From Helicovermis profundi (GTDB lineage Bacteria; Bacillota; Clostridia; Peptostreptococcales; Acidaminobacteraceae): a DNA stretch of 64,000 bases. The DNA lies in assembly GCF_033097505.1 (NCBI RefSeq), contig NZ_AP028654.1, positions 3,048,001 to 3,112,000 on the forward strand, given 5' to 3'. Shown here piece by piece: positions 26,025 to 37,387 of this stretch; the stretch's first letter is position 1, and each line of letters starts with the position of its first letter. Both the position numbers and the translations under genes were made by a program. Below the pieces are notes generated by a model. That model saw nothing but the letters and a program-made list of their open reading frames with translations, searched no databases and was not told the DNA's origin.

Positions 26025-27014
26025 ATGAATAAATTTAAAAAAGAAATTTTTAAAGAATATGAAAAACTTAGAACTAAATCGAATGAAGAACTTAAAAGAA
26101 GGAAACAGGAAATTTATTCTTTACTTCCAAGAACTAAAGAGATAGATAAAGAAATGGCAAAACTCAGTATCTCTATTAGCAAAAAAATTCTTTCTGATAA
26201 TAATGGTAATTATGAATCTTTTATAAAAGATTTAGAATCAAAAATAAATACTTTAAAAAAAGAAAAAGCCCTTATTTTAACCGAGAACAATTTCACATTA
26301 TCTTATATTAAACTTCATCACAACTGTGAAAAATGTGATGATACAGGATTTGATAAATCAACTAATAAACTCTGTGAATGTTTTTTTTCTAAGCTTATTA
26401 AAAAAACTTATAAGCTATCTAATCTTGAAAGCGTACTAGAAAAGGAAAATTTCAGTACATTTAATATTGATTTATTTTCGCAGAAAAAATATGAAGATAA
26501 CACACTGAGTCCCAGAGATAACATGAAAAGAATTTTAACAGAGGTCGAATCATTCGTTCATAGTTTTAATAGAGGAGAAGAAAATCTGCTTCTATACGGA
26601 ACAACAGGACTCGGAAAAACTTTTATATGTAACTCAATTGCGAAAGCCCTCTTGTCAAAAGGAAAAATTGTTGTTTACCATACAGCGTTTCGCATACTTG
26701 AAATATTAGAAAACGAAAAATTCAATAAAAACTTAGAAAATCAAGAAGAGAATAAACTAGAGTATTATTTACTTTTTAATAGTGATCTACTAATCATAGA
26801 TGATTTAGGAACTGAAATGGTAAACTCATTTTCAGCATCTGAACTTTTTAATATTATAAATTCAAGAATAATAAAAAACAAAAGTACAATAATCTCAACA
26901 AATCTCTCTCCAATACAAATTAAAGAAACATACAGTGATAGAGTTTCATCAAGAGTATTTGGAAAATACAAAATGCTAAACTTTTACGGACCAGACTTAA
27001 GATGGGAAAAATAA
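26025..27014 (+). CDS. dnaI: DnaI/DnaC-like helicase-loader ATPase
   Basis: 329 residues. The N-terminal region contains a zinc-binding set CEKCDDTGF...CECF (about 100-120), as in Bacillus DnaI. The AAA+ domain has Walker A LYGTTGLGKTF (about 188-198), Walker B LLIIDDLGTE and the sensor segment SRIIKNKSTIISTN. It loads the DnaB replicative helicase onto origin DNA. GGAGG precedes the ATG. It forms an operon with the DnaD-like gene; the helicase itself is at 29350. Confidence 0.9.
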   Translation: MNKFKKEIFKEYEKLRTKSNEELKRRKQEIYSLLPRTKEIDKEMAKLSISISKKILSDNNGNYESFIKDLESKINTLKKEKALILTENNFTLSYIKLHHNCEKCDDTGFDKSTNKLCECFFSKLIKKTYKLSNLESVLEKENFSTFNIDLFSQKKYEDNTLSPRDNMKRILTEVESFVHSFNRGEENLLLYGTTGLGKTFICNSIAKALLSKGKIVVYHTAFRILEILENEKFNKNLENQEENKLEYYLLFNSDLLIIDDLGTEMVNSFSASELFNIINSRIIKNKSTIISTNLSPIQIKETYSDRVSSRVFGKYKMLNFYGPDLRWEK

Positions 27015-27045
27015 AAAGTCGATTAAAAATCGACTTTTTATTTTT
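27013..27045 (+). terminator. Terminator after the helicase-loader gene
   Basis: Stem AAAAAGTCGAT/ATCGACTTTTT (27013-27023 with 27029-27039) begins on the stop codon and is followed by ATTTTTAT. Confidence 0.9.
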
Positions 27046-27049
27046 ATAT

Positions 27050-28657
<1,608 letters not shown>

Positions 28658-28743
28658 TCATTTATATAGATTAATATTAAAACACGAACTTCACATGGAT
28701 ATATTAGCAAAATTTTCGTATATAGTCAATGATTTATTTGATA

Positions 28744-29322
28744 TCATCCCCTTATAATTCGGTTTTGCATAAAATCACTTTTATTTACATTCATAAAAAC
28801 ATACTCACAACAAGCTTTGTTTTCTATCATTGTAAAACAATCATATTCCATAATTAATTTAAAGGCATTCGTTTGATCTTCAAAAGGTGCTAACTTCCTT
28901 TCAATTTCGTTAAATCCAACTTTCTTATAACATTTAATCGCTCGTTTATTAAATAAAGCCGCTCTTAATGAAATTTTTTTAAGTCTATATTTAATAAAAA
29001 CGGTTTCTAAATATTTTATTATAGCTAGCGTCCCTATGCCTTTGCTTAAACAATTTGCATCTATTGAAATTCCCATTTCTGCACTTTTTTTAATCCAATT
29101 TATCTTTTTTAGAGTTATATATCCAACTACTTTTTTATTAAAAATTATTGAAAATATTTTTCTAGTAAATATTTTATTCTTTGAATTATACCAAAGTGTA
29201 TATTCAATTTTATTTTTATAAGGAAAATTATAAGGCAAAAATCTAAGATCTTCATGGCTGCCCCATTTAGTAAGATCAATTAAATCCTCTTTCTTCATTT
29301 TTCTTACTTCAACATTATTCAA
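28744..29322 (-). CDS. GNAT-family N-acetyltransferase
   Basis: 192 residues with the RimJ/RimL-like GNAT fold: VRKMKKEDLIDLTKW, VVGYITLKKINWIKKSAEMGISI, the acetyl-CoA loop SKGIGTLA and AALFNKRAIKCYKKVGF. The start is TTG at 29322 with GAGGTG 8 bases upstream. About 35 extra residues follow the fold and include a Cys pair (NKACCEY). It lies 28 bases after dnaB. The acceptor is unknown. Confidence 0.85.
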   Translation of the reverse strand: MNNVEVRKMKKEDLIDLTKWGSHEDLRFLPYNFPYKNKIEYTLWYNSKNKIFTRKIFSIIFNKKVVGYITLKKINWIKKSAEMGISIDANCLSKGIGTLAIIKYLETVFIKYRLKKISLRAALFNKRAIKCYKKVGFNEIERKLAPFEDQTNAFKLIMEYDCFTMIENKACCEYVFMNVNKSDFMQNRIIRG

Positions 29323-29349
29323 CTTTTTTACACCTCAAATAAATGAATT

Positions 29350-30672
29350 TTATACCTCTCTAGCCAAATCACCAAATTTAGTATATTTACCAATCCATGC
29401 AAGTTCAACAGTACCTGTTTCTCCATTTCTTTGTTTTGCGATAATAAGTTCACCAATCCCTTGTTTTTCAGAATCAGGAAAATAATATTCATCTCTATAA
29501 AGAAACATAACTATATCTGCATCCTGCTCTATCGCTCCAGATTCTCTAAGGTCAGAAAGAATCGGCCTATGATCTGCTCTAAGTTCAGGTGCTCTTGAAA
29601 GCTGAGAAAGCGCGATAACCGGACAATCCATCTCTCTTGCAAGTGCTTTTAATGATCTTGAAATCGTAGAAATTTCTTGCTGTCTACTTTCTTGTTTTCC
29701 GCCTCCGCTCATCAACTGAAGATAATCGACCATAATTACATCTAAGCCTTTTTCCATTTTTAATTTTCTACACTTGGCTCTCATTTCCATAACTGTTATC
29801 GCTGGTGTATCATCAATAAATATATTGGCTTCTGATAATCTTGCCATTGCTTTTGTAAGAGAAATCCAATCATCTTCTTCTAAATCACCATTTCTTATTT
29901 TTTGAATTGAAATATGTGATTCACTACTTAGCATACGCTGTACCAATTGATCTTTTGACATTTCTAAACTAAAAATGGCTACTGATGATTTATGAGTCCC
30001 TGCATATTGACATACATTTATTGAAAATGCAGTTTTTCCCATTGAAGGTCTTGCAGCAACAAGTATCAAATCCGATTTTTGAAATCCACTTGTTTTAACA
30101 TCAAGATCTTTAAAACCTGAAGAAAGACCTGTGAGCGCATCGTCTGATTCATATAACATCTCGATTTTTTCATACGTTTTATATAGTAACTCTCTAATTG
30201 GAGAAAATCCTTCTCTAGCTTTATTTTGCGATATATTAAATATATTTTTTTCGGCTAACTCTAATAATTCTTTTGCATCAATTGATTCATAACCTTTTTG
30301 TAAAATCAATGTTGATGCTCCAATTAATTTTCTTAGTGTCGATTTTTCTTCAATAATTTTTGCATAATATCTAGCATTAGAAGTTATTATACCCATTTCT
30401 GTTAATTCAGCTAAATAATCTAATCCGCCAATATTTTCCAAAATTCCTTCTGATATTAATTTATCTGAAAGTGTCACAATATCAACAGGTTCATTATTAT
30501 TATATATTTCAAGAACAGATTCAAATATTAATTTATGTGATTCTTTATAGAAATCATCTGAACTTATTAAATCTACAATATCATTAATAGAGTCCTTGTC
30601 TAATATCATTGCACCTATTACAGATTTTTCTGCTTCAATACTATTTGGTTTGATTTTACCTTTTAACTCCAT
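29350..30672 (-). CDS. dnaB: Replicative DNA helicase DnaB
   Basis: 440 residues. The N-terminal domain begins PNSIEAEKSVIGAMILD and binds primase. The RecA-like C-terminal domain has Walker A ARPSMGKTAFS, Walker B VIMVDYLQLM and the arginine-finger region SDLRESGAIEQDADIV. It unwinds DNA at the fork. GGAAGGAAAT precedes the ATG. It follows rplI after a terminator, in the standard Firmicutes order rplI-dnaB. Confidence 0.97.
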   Translation of the reverse strand: MELKGKIKPNSIEAEKSVIGAMILDKDSINDIVDLISSDDFYKESHKLIFESVLEIYNNNEPVDIVTLSDKLISEGILENIGGLDYLAELTEMGIITSNARYYAKIIEEKSTLRKLIGASTLILQKGYESIDAKELLELAEKNIFNISQNKAREGFSPIRELLYKTYEKIEMLYESDDALTGLSSGFKDLDVKTSGFQKSDLILVAARPSMGKTAFSINVCQYAGTHKSSVAIFSLEMSKDQLVQRMLSSESHISIQKIRNGDLEEDDWISLTKAMARLSEANIFIDDTPAITVMEMRAKCRKLKMEKGLDVIMVDYLQLMSGGGKQESRQQEISTISRSLKALAREMDCPVIALSQLSRAPELRADHRPILSDLRESGAIEQDADIVMFLYRDEYYFPDSEKQGIGELIIAKQRNGETGTVELAWIGKYTKFGDLAREV

Positions 30673-30695
30673 ATTTATTTCCTTCCAAAAGATTA

Positions 30696-30755
30696 AAAAG
30701 CAATCAAAATTAAATTATATTGGATTCCCAATTTATTTAATTTTAATTGCTTTTA
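30696..30755 (-). terminator. Terminator between rplI and dnaB
   Basis: A long imperfect stem (AAAAGCAATCAAAATTAAAT with ATTTAATTTTAATTGCTTTT) with a 20-base loop lies just before dnaB. It may end the ribosomal-protein transcript partially. Confidence 0.7.
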
Positions 30756-30791
30756 TATAATGATTAAATAAGTAAAGCCTTAGCTAATGGC

Positions 30792-31241
30792 CTAATTTTC
30801 TATACTTACCACTGTTACGTTAATTTTCGCAGTCACTTTTGGGTAAACCTTTATTTCTGCTTCTGTAGTTCCAAGAGACTTAATACTAGCCATTACTATT
30901 TTTTTCTTATCAATATCAAAACCATGTTCATTATTCAAAATTTCAGCGATATCTTTATTTGTAATTGATCCAAATAGTTTTCCTGATTCACCAGCTTTTG
31001 AAGCTATTTTTATTTCAACTTCTTCAATTTTTTTTGCCAAATCTTTAGCATTTGCAAGTTCTTCATCTTTTCTTTTTTTAGCTGATTCTTTGTGATGCTC
31101 TAACTCTTTCACACTTGAATCTGTAGCTAACTTTGCTAATTTTCTTGGAAACAAATAATTTCTTGCATGACCATCACTAGCATTAATAATATCACCTTTT
31201 TTTCCTGTTCCTTTAATGTCCTTAAGTAAAATTACTTTCAT
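30792..31241 (-). CDS. rplI: 50S ribosomal protein L9
   Basis: 149 residues: the rRNA-binding N-terminal domain [30 protein letters not shown], the long central helix rich in Lys/Glu and the C-terminal domain ([13 protein letters not shown]). Its ATG overlaps the gdpP stop codon by 4 bases, so translation is coupled. Confidence 0.97.
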   Translation of the reverse strand: MKVILLKDIKGTGKKGDIINASDGHARNYLFPRKLAKLATDSSVKELEHHKESAKKRKDEELANAKDLAKKIEEVEIKIASKAGESGKLFGSITNKDIAEILNNEHGFDIDKKKIVMASIKSLGTTEAEIKVYPKVTAKINVTVVSIEN

Positions 31242-33238
31242 TTACTTTCACCTTCCTTAATATATTCATCTATTGCTTCTACTAACTTATCTCTAACTTC
31301 AAATATTTCTATATCTCTAAACTGAGCTCCAGCAACGGTCATATGACCTCCACCACCAAGTTTTTCAAGAATAATTTGAACGTTAATATCACCCAAAGAA
31401 CGACCACTAATAAAAATAGTACCATCCAGATTTTTACCTATTACAAATGAAGAGCTAATTCCTCTAATATTAAGCAAATCATCCGCTCCTTGCGCTCCTA
31501 TTAACTGTGCATTTTCTATATCTTGATCATATACTGATATTGCCATGTCATTATATACAATTTTGGCATTTGAAACAATATTAGATTTTGCTATAAATGT
31601 TTTTAAATCATCCTGAAATAATTGTTTTACTGCAGTTGTATCAGCTCCAAAACGCCTTAGCAAGGCTGCTGCTTCAAAAGTTCTAACACCTGTTTGAAAT
31701 GTAAAATTTTTAGTGTCTACTGTAATACCAGCAAGGAGAGCTTCCGACTCTATTTTATCTAAATTAGTTTTACTTCCCATGTACTGCAAAATTTCAGTCA
31801 CCAACTCACATGTTGAGGATGCGTATGGCTCTAAATACCTTAGCGATGGATTTTCAATAAATTCAGTACCCATTCTATGGTGATCTATAAGCGCAACTCT
31901 TACCACACTATCCAAAAGTTCTGGACACTCTGTAAATGAGGGTCTATGAGTATCGACTACAACAAGCATTGTATCTGTAGCAGTTTCATTTGCTATTTCT
32001 ATAGCTTCTTCAGATGTTATAAACTTATATTCTCCTTTTTCTTTAAATACTTCATAAATATTTTTAATTGGTTCTGTTACATTGTTTAAAACAATGTAAG
32101 CTTCTTTTCCTCTATTAATAATAGCTCTATGCACTCCTATTGCAGCACCAAAACAATCCATATCAGGAAAAGAATGACCCATTATTATAACTTTTTTACT
32201 CTCATCTATTAAAGGTCTAAGCGCATGAGCAATTATTCTTGCTTTAACTCTATTCCTTTTTTCAACAGCTTTAGTTTTTCCACCATAAAACTCAAAATTA
32301 CCTTTTTTTCGTACTACTGCTTGATCTCCACCTCTTCCTAAAGCAAGTTCCAGAGCAGAATATGCATATTCTTCTAATTTTGAAAAGTTTTTTCCTTGCA
32401 CCCCTACTCCAATACTAAGAGTAACTGGATTATTATTGTCAGAATTAATTTCTCTGATATCATCAAGTATTGAAAATCGTTTTGCTTCTAAATTATCAAG
32501 AAACTTGTTTTCAAACAAAACAATGTATTTGTCTTCTTGATACCTTTTTATAAGTCCATTCATCCTAGATGCCCAGATATTTATCTTGGCATTAATTTCT
32601 GATTTCAAAAACGGTCTTCTTTCTTCCTTTGTTTCTGCAATTACTTCATCAAAGTTATCCACTTGAAGTAATGTAACTATACTTTTTTCATCTCTATACA
32701 TATTTTTTAATTTAAAATAATCTGTAACATCAATCCAGTAGAGCATCATAATGTAGCGCTCATCACCATTATCTTGAATTTTTACAACGTTGCTTAATAC
32801 GTCGTAATGTTTTTCTCTAACTTTAATATTAATTAATTCTTCACCATTAATTGCTTTCTCTATTTCAAAATGAGGTACGACTTTTGAAATATTTTGGCCT
32901 AAAATATCTTTAGAGTCTATACTTTCAGAAAACTTTGAATTATACCAAGTAATTTTTCCATCAAAATCTATTAAAGTTAATGGCATTGGTAAATTTAATA
33001 TTGCATATCTCGCTGCAGAGTCTATATCACTACTTAAATTTTCAATATATTTTTGCCATCTTTTATTACGATGTTTACTACTCCTCCAATTATAAAATTG
33101 TAAATAAATCAAAATAAGTACTCCAATAATACCAATTACTAGATTATACATTGCAACAAAAACAACAAGTATTGTAATTATCCATAAATATATCCTAGTA
33201 TCAGGTTTTAACAATTTTGAAAATTTATTTCCTGACAT
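31238..33238 (-). CDS. gdpP: Cyclic-di-AMP phosphodiesterase GdpP (YybT)
   Basis: 666 residues: two membrane segments (about 14-50), a PAS domain (about 75-170), a degenerate GGDEF domain (about 175-300) and DHH/DHHA1 domains (about 340-660). The DHH metal site is visible as [24 protein letters not shown] and LIDHHR, and DHHA1 as [12 protein letters not shown]. It hydrolyses the essential messenger c-di-AMP that controls potassium, osmolytes and the cell wall. It lies 12 bases after yybS and overlaps rplI. Confidence 0.96.
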   Translation of the reverse strand: MSGNKFSKLLKPDTRIYLWIITILVVFVAMYNLVIGIIGVLILIYLQFYNWRSSKHRNKRWQKYIENLSSDIDSAARYAILNLPMPLTLIDFDGKITWYNSKFSESIDSKDILGQNISKVVPHFEIEKAINGEELINIKVREKHYDVLSNVVKIQDNGDERYIMMLYWIDVTDYFKLKNMYRDEKSIVTLLQVDNFDEVIAETKEERRPFLKSEINAKINIWASRMNGLIKRYQEDKYIVLFENKFLDNLEAKRFSILDDIREINSDNNNPVTLSIGVGVQGKNFSKLEEYAYSALELALGRGGDQAVVRKKGNFEFYGGKTKAVEKRNRVKARIIAHALRPLIDESKKVIIMGHSFPDMDCFGAAIGVHRAIINRGKEAYIVLNNVTEPIKNIYEVFKEKGEYKFITSEEAIEIANETATDTMLVVVDTHRPSFTECPELLDSVVRVALIDHHRMGTEFIENPSLRYLEPYASSTCELVTEILQYMGSKTNLDKIESEALLAGITVDTKNFTFQTGVRTFEAAALLRRFGADTTAVKQLFQDDLKTFIAKSNIVSNAKIVYNDMAISVYDQDIENAQLIGAQGADDLLNIRGISSSFVIGKNLDGTIFISGRSLGDINVQIILEKLGGGGHMTVAGAQFRDIEIFEVRDKLVEAIDEYIKEGESK

Positions 33239-33249
33239 AATACACCTCT

Positions 33250-34224
33250 CTAAATAGTTCTATTATTAATTTTTCTAAAATCAAAAATTGCATCTGTCCA
33301 TCCAAGTAGTGCTAAAACAAGCATTGGTTTTAAAAATATTAAAACTATAATAAAAATTACTTTTAATATTTTATTCATATTTTTTTTATCCATATAGTAA
33401 AATATTGTTGATAACCCTTGAATAGAAAACACTAACATCATTATTAGTAAAATATTAATAGATAATATATCTGAATTGATTATGCCCATTTTAATAGCTA
33501 AAAATGACATAACTACAATAAGAGTAGTTCCCCAAGTAATATGGTTCGGGTACCTAAAGTCCTTATATTTCTTTTCTTCTACAACTTCAATATTTAATTT
33601 TCTTAAAATCTTATAGCCAAATGTAGCTGTTAAAAGCGATGATAAAGCCGATATGCTGATTAACAAAAATGGTAAACTCATTTTTACAACACTTATTATT
33701 TGGTCTACTGATGCTATATAACCAACTCTCATATTTTCAATTAAGCTTTCTTCATAAGTTCCTATAGTCTTTAACGAATCAAAAGTTGAATTAATAACAT
33801 CTTTATAAATCAATACTTGACTATTTATTGAAGTAAATAAATCTATCTTTGTTAGGTACTGAACCAAAATTATTCCAATAGAAAATGCTAATACATAACC
33901 ACCTGTTAATGATAAAATAAGTGTGCTCTTGTTTTTCTTATGTCTAACAATTTCTGAAAAAATAACTCCGTTTATACCACCGATTAACACTAAAATTATT
34001 GCATTCACAAATCCAGAAATCATGAAAGTCATAAAAAAAGAGCCTATAATCATTGCAAATACTTTATCTGTTCCATTTTTAATGCCAATAATTGCATAAA
34101 ATATAGGCGTAAGAAAAATCAAATAACCTATAAGCGGTACATATATTGCAGCTAAATAAAACATCGTTGAAAGTACTGCCATAATTGATATTTCTAAAAT
34201 AGTTCTAGTATTACTATTATTCAA
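33250..34224 (-). CDS. yybS: YybS-family (DUF2232) membrane protein
   Basis: I start at TTG 34224 (LNNSNTRTILEISIMAV), which has TAGGAGTG about 8 bases upstream; the frame extends to 34269 without a site. The 324-residue protein has about eight hydrophobic segments and belongs to the DUF2232/YybS family found between rpsR and gdpP in Firmicutes. Its fold resembles ECF-transporter S components. Substrate unknown. Confidence 0.85.
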   Translation of the reverse strand: MNNSNTRTILEISIMAVLSTMFYLAAIYVPLIGYLIFLTPIFYAIIGIKNGTDKVFAMIIGSFFMTFMISGFVNAIILVLIGGINGVIFSEIVRHKKNKSTLILSLTGGYVLAFSIGIILVQYLTKIDLFTSINSQVLIYKDVINSTFDSLKTIGTYEESLIENMRVGYIASVDQIISVVKMSLPFLLISISALSSLLTATFGYKILRKLNIEVVEEKKYKDFRYPNHITWGTTLIVVMSFLAIKMGIINSDILSINILLIMMLVFSIQGLSTIFYYMDKKNMNKILKVIFIIVLIFLKPMLVLALLGWTDAIFDFRKINNRTI

Positions 34225-34312
34225 AAAATTCACTCCTATACATTTAATAAAAAACTTACACCCAAACATTATTATACTATAAATTTAAGATTATTGCATT
34301 TTAAACGAATAA

Positions 34313-34360
34313 AAAACCAATGACTTTTACTAGGAGCTCCTAGACGTCATTGGTTTTAAT
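34313..34360 (-). terminator. Terminator of the rpsF-ssb-rpsR operon
   Basis: AAAACCAATGAC pairs with GTCATTGGTTTT. An inner palindrome TAGGAGCTCCTA extends the stem, and a T-run follows on the minus strand. Confidence 0.88.
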
Positions 34361-34373
34361 TTTCTATATGCTT

Positions 34374-34601
34374 TTATTCAGTTACAAACGGTAACAAAGC
34401 AAGAATTCTTGCTCTCTTAATTGATTGTGTTAAAGCTCTTTGATGTTTTGCACAATTACCAGTTACTCTCCTAGGTAAAATTTTACCTCTTTCAGTTAAG
34501 TATCTTTGTAATTTTTTTGTATCTTTATAATCAATTGAAGTTGCTTTTTCTGCACAGAAAGAACAACCTTTTCTTTTTCTACGTTTTTTAAATACAGCCA
34601 T
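34374..34601 (-). CDS. rpsR: 30S ribosomal protein S18
   Basis: 75 residues of normal length, with the zinc-type C-terminal-like N-region [28 protein letters not shown] and [21 protein letters not shown]. Binds S6 in the platform of the small subunit. AAGGAG precedes the ATG. Last gene of the three-gene operon. Confidence 0.98.
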   Translation of the reverse strand: MAVFKKRRKRKGCSFCAEKATSIDYKDTKKLQRYLTERGKILPRRVTGNCAKHQRALTQSIKRARILALLPFVTE

Positions 34602-34618
34602 CTTAATATCTCCTTTCT

Positions 34619-35056
34619 CTAGAATGGAATATCATCGTCATCCTCTACTGCTTGAAAGTTATCTGGCTCAGCTCCATATGAAAATTCATCTTTTTTTACT
34701 GGTGCCGCCTTTTTATCTCCCCATTCAAGGAATTCAACATTATTCGCTAATACATCTGTAGAATATCTAGTTTCTCCCGTATTTGTTTTGTAAGAACTAG
34801 TACTAATAGATCCATTGACAGCAACCAATCTACCTTTTGCAAGGAAATTCGCACAGTTCTCGGCTTGTTTTCCCCAAACTACAATTCTTATAAAATCTGC
34901 AGTTGGTGTACCTTTTTCTTCGAACTCTCTCTTTTTTTCTTTACTTAAATTTTTATTTACAGCTAAAGTAAAATTAGCAACAGCTCTTCCACTTCCAGCA
35001 ACAAATCTAAGTTCAGGATCTCTAGTTAACCTTCCAATTAATACTACACTATTCAT
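34619..35056 (-). CDS. ssb: Single-stranded DNA-binding protein
   Basis: 145 residues: OB fold ([18 protein letters not shown] through VEFLEWG), a short acidic linker, and the conserved C-terminal tip DDDDIPF that recruits repair and replication partners. It is located between rpsF and rpsR, as in most Firmicutes. Confidence 0.98.
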   Translation of the reverse strand: MNSVVLIGRLTRDPELRFVAGSGRAVANFTLAVNKNLSKEKKREFEEKGTPTADFIRIVVWGKQAENCANFLAKGRLVAVNGSISTSSYKTNTGETRYSTDVLANNVEFLEWGDKKAAPVKKDEFSYGAEPDNFQAVEDDDDIPF

Positions 35057-35078
35057 AATCTACCACCCACCTTAAGAA

Positions 35079-35366
35079 TTATTTTGCATCTAAATTAACA
35101 ACAAGGTATCTAATAACTTCTTCAGATATCTTAAAGTTTCTTTCTAATTCTTTTGGAAGATCTGTACTAGCCTTAAAGTTAACAAGTACGTAGTAACCTT
35201 CTTTTAACTTTTGAATTTCATAAGCTAATTTTCTAGTTCCCCATTCGTCAACTTTTAATACTTCACCACTAGCTGAAATAATTGATTTAAATTTTTCAAT
35301 CATCTCATTTCTTTTTTCTTCTTCTAGATTAGGTTTTAAGACAAAAATCGTTTCATAATTTCTCAT
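35079..35366 (-). CDS. rpsF: 30S ribosomal protein S6
   Basis: 95 residues beginning MRNYETIFVLKPNLEEE, with DEWGTRKLAYEIQKLKEGYYVLVNF and VIRYLVV. Forms a dimer with S18. GGGAGGTG lies 8 bases before the ATG. First gene of the operon. Confidence 0.98.
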   Translation of the reverse strand: MRNYETIFVLKPNLEEEKRNEMIEKFKSIISASGEVLKVDEWGTRKLAYEIQKLKEGYYVLVNFKASTDLPKELERNFKISEEVIRYLVVNLDAK

Positions 35367-35486
35367 TTTTTTGCACCTCCCTATGGACTATTTTGGCTCT
35401 TAACTTAAGAGCAGAAAGGTAAAACAAACTTTGTAAGCTTATTTTAACTAATTTAGTATATCACTATCTATTATATAGTGCAAGAA
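35367..35486 (-). promoter_or_regulatory. rpsF operon leader and promoter
   Basis: A TATAAT (35470-35475, minus strand) gives a leader of about 95 bases. The leader contains a hairpin GCTCTTAA/TTAAGAGC (35396-35412) just before the ribosome site. S6:S18 autoregulatory leaders are known in this place in Firmicutes, but I do not see their CCG loop clearly. Confidence 0.4.
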
Positions 35487-35524
35487 AAAAGAACAATAAA
35501 CTTTTTTTTGTTTATTGTTCTTTT
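35487..35524 (-). terminator. Terminator of the aminotransferase gene
   Basis: Perfect 15-base stem AAAAGAACAATAAAC/GTTTATTGTTCTTTT with a T-rich loop, 4 bases after the stop codon; it partly overlaps the rpsF promoter region. Confidence 0.88.
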
Positions 35525-35528
35525 GCTC

Positions 35529-36710
35529 TTACAAAAATTCTTTTATAACTTTTCCAAGTCTTTTAATACCTTCAATTATTTTATCGTCTGGCATATTTGA
35601 ATAATTTATTCTCATAGTGTTTTCATTACCACCATTTGGAAAGAATGAACCTCCAGGAACAAATGCAACATTTTCTTTTAATGCTCTTTCCATAAGTTCT
35701 CTTGCATTAATATACTCAGGTAATTCAACCCATGTAAAAAGCCCACCATTTGGATAAGTAGCAACTGCTTCTTTTGGAAATTCTGACTTTATATATTGCA
35801 TCATCAAGTTTCTTCTAACTCTGTATATATCTTTAATCTTTTCGATATGTTCGTCTAAATCATACACATCTAAAAATACCGAAAGTTCCCTTTGTGACAT
35901 TGAATTCGATTGTAAATCCGCACCTTGTTTCACTAAGATATATTTTTCTAGTATATCGTGCTCAGCGCAAACCCAACCTATTCTAAGACCAGGACAAAAA
36001 GTTTTTGAAAATGTTCCTAAAAATATAACTCTTCCATCTTCATCCATAGATTTTATAGAAGGAAGCATTTCACCTTCAAATCTTAACTCGCCATAAGGAT
36101 TATCTTCAACTATTGGTAAATCATACTTTTTAGCAACTTCAAGTAAACCTTTTCGCCTCTGTAAAGACCAAGTTCTACCTGTTGGATTTTGGAAATCAGG
36201 TATAACATAAATCATTTTAGCATTATCAATTTTTGATAATTTTTCTTCTAATTCTTCAATAATCATTCCATCATTGTCAGTAGAGATTTCTAAAAATTCG
36301 CATTCATATGCTTTAAAAGCATTAATTGCACCTAGGTAACTAGGACTTTCACAAATCACAACATCTCCAGGGTTTAAAAATATTTTACCCGAAAAATCTA
36401 ATCCTTGTTGAGATCCACTTGTTACAAGAATATTATCCATACTTGTTTCAACATTTACTTTTTTCATTCTAGAAGCTATTTGTTTTCTTAATGGATTATA
36501 TCCTTCGGTAGGACTATATTGAAGCGCTTCTTGTCCCATTTCTTCTAAAACTTTTACAGAAACTTTTTTCATTTCTTCAACAGGAAATAATTCCGGAGCA
36601 GGTAGTCCACCAGCAAAAGAAATAATTTCTGGTCTTGCAGTTAACTTAAGCAATTCCCTAATTTCTGATGCGTTTACCTTGCTTACTCTCTCTGAAAATT
36701 TTATTGCCAT
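35529..36710 (-). CDS. PLP-dependent aminotransferase (2-aminoadipate / aromatic type, class I/II)
   Basis: I start at the ATG at 36710 (MAIKFSERVSKVNASEIREL, TGGAGGTG upstream), not at the extended frame to 36818. The 393 residues show FAGGLPAPELFP, SGSQQGLD, the VIPDFQNPTG motif, EDNPYGELRF and the PLP lysine in GTFSKTFCPGLRIGW. This pattern fits the LysN/2-aminoadipate aminotransferase group related to MocR C-terminal domains. The exact substrate cannot be read. Single gene with its own terminator. Confidence 0.9.
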   Translation of the reverse strand: MAIKFSERVSKVNASEIRELLKLTARPEIISFAGGLPAPELFPVEEMKKVSVKVLEEMGQEALQYSPTEGYNPLRKQIASRMKKVNVETSMDNILVTSGSQQGLDFSGKIFLNPGDVVICESPSYLGAINAFKAYECEFLEISTDNDGMIIEELEEKLSKIDNAKMIYVIPDFQNPTGRTWSLQRRKGLLEVAKKYDLPIVEDNPYGELRFEGEMLPSIKSMDEDGRVIFLGTFSKTFCPGLRIGWVCAEHDILEKYILVKQGADLQSNSMSQRELSVFLDVYDLDEHIEKIKDIYRVRRNLMMQYIKSEFPKEAVATYPNGGLFTWVELPEYINARELMERALKENVAFVPGGSFFPNGGNENTMRINYSNMPDDKIIEGIKRLGKVIKEFL

Positions 36711-36802
36711 TGTTGCACCTCCATAGAATATCCCTAAAAAAGATTGCCCAAAGATATTATAACACAAAGAAAATAAAAAAAAAGTAATACTCAAAAAACA
36801 TA

Positions 36803-36842
36803 AAATGCCAATACACACTAAAATGTTTTGGCATTTTTTATT
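36803..36842 (-). terminator. Terminator after the DUF951 gene
   Basis: AAATGCCAA/TTGGCATTT hairpin lies between the DUF951 gene and the next gene, with A/T runs on both sides. Confidence 0.6.
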
Positions 36843-36877
36843 AATTATATTACTATAAAAAGTGAAATTACTTTAAT

Positions 36878-37090
36878 TTACTTTCGAAAATCAGTAATAT
36901 ATTCACCATTTCTTTGAACTTTCTTGACCCTTTTTTCAAAATTCACTCTAGTAATCCATATTTGCTTTTCGCACTTAATACACTTTATTCTAAAATCCAT
37001 ACCTATTCTTCTTACTTCAAACTTATTATTACCGCAAGGATGATTTTTTTTTGTCTCAACAATATCTCCAACTCTTAGTTCCATTGGCAT
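36878..37090 (-). CDS. DUF951-family small protein (YyzM-like)
   Basis: 70 residues with the family pattern LRVGDIVETKKNHPCG and FRIKCIKCEKQIWITRVNFEKRVKKV. HPCG and CIKC cysteines suggest a metal or nucleic-acid site in an SH3-like fold. It is 12 bases downstream of the DUF3343 gene and co-transcribed. Function not established. Confidence 0.85.
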   Translation of the reverse strand: MPMELRVGDIVETKKNHPCGNNKFEVRRIGMDFRIKCIKCEKQIWITRVNFEKRVKKVQRNGEYITDFRK

Positions 37091-37102
37091 AATTATTCTC
37101 CT

Positions 37103-37372
37103 TTAACTCCACTCAATAATACTTACTTTCTTTTTATCATTCATTTTGTCGATGTAATAAATAACCATTCCATCAGTGTCAACTTTTGCTAACTTTTCTC
37201 TAATAAATTCTAGATTGTTCTCCTTAAATCTTAAAGACAAACCGCAATTTGCACTAATTTCTCTTGGCGTTGGAATTAGTTCTACACTAATTAATTCTTT
37301 TAAATTCTTTTCAGTTTTAATAGCTTTATGAGTCGAATTAAAAGCAATAATATAAAATTCTTTACTTAACAT
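37103..37372 (-). CDS. DUF3343-family putative Se/S carrier-like protein
   Basis: 89 residues: EFYIIAFNSTHKAIKTEKNLK, VELIPTPREISANCGLSLRF. The conserved Cys in the SANCG motif and the preceding TPREI are diagnostic of DUF3343, a family that travels with selenium genes. It lies 15 bases after yedF. A role as carrier of reactive selenium or sulfur is inferred. Confidence 0.85.
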   Translation of the reverse strand: MLSKEFYIIAFNSTHKAIKTEKNLKELISVELIPTPREISANCGLSLRFKENNLEFIREKLAKVDTDGMVIYYIDKMNDKKKVSIIEWS

Positions 37373-37387
37373 TTTAACTCCTATTTT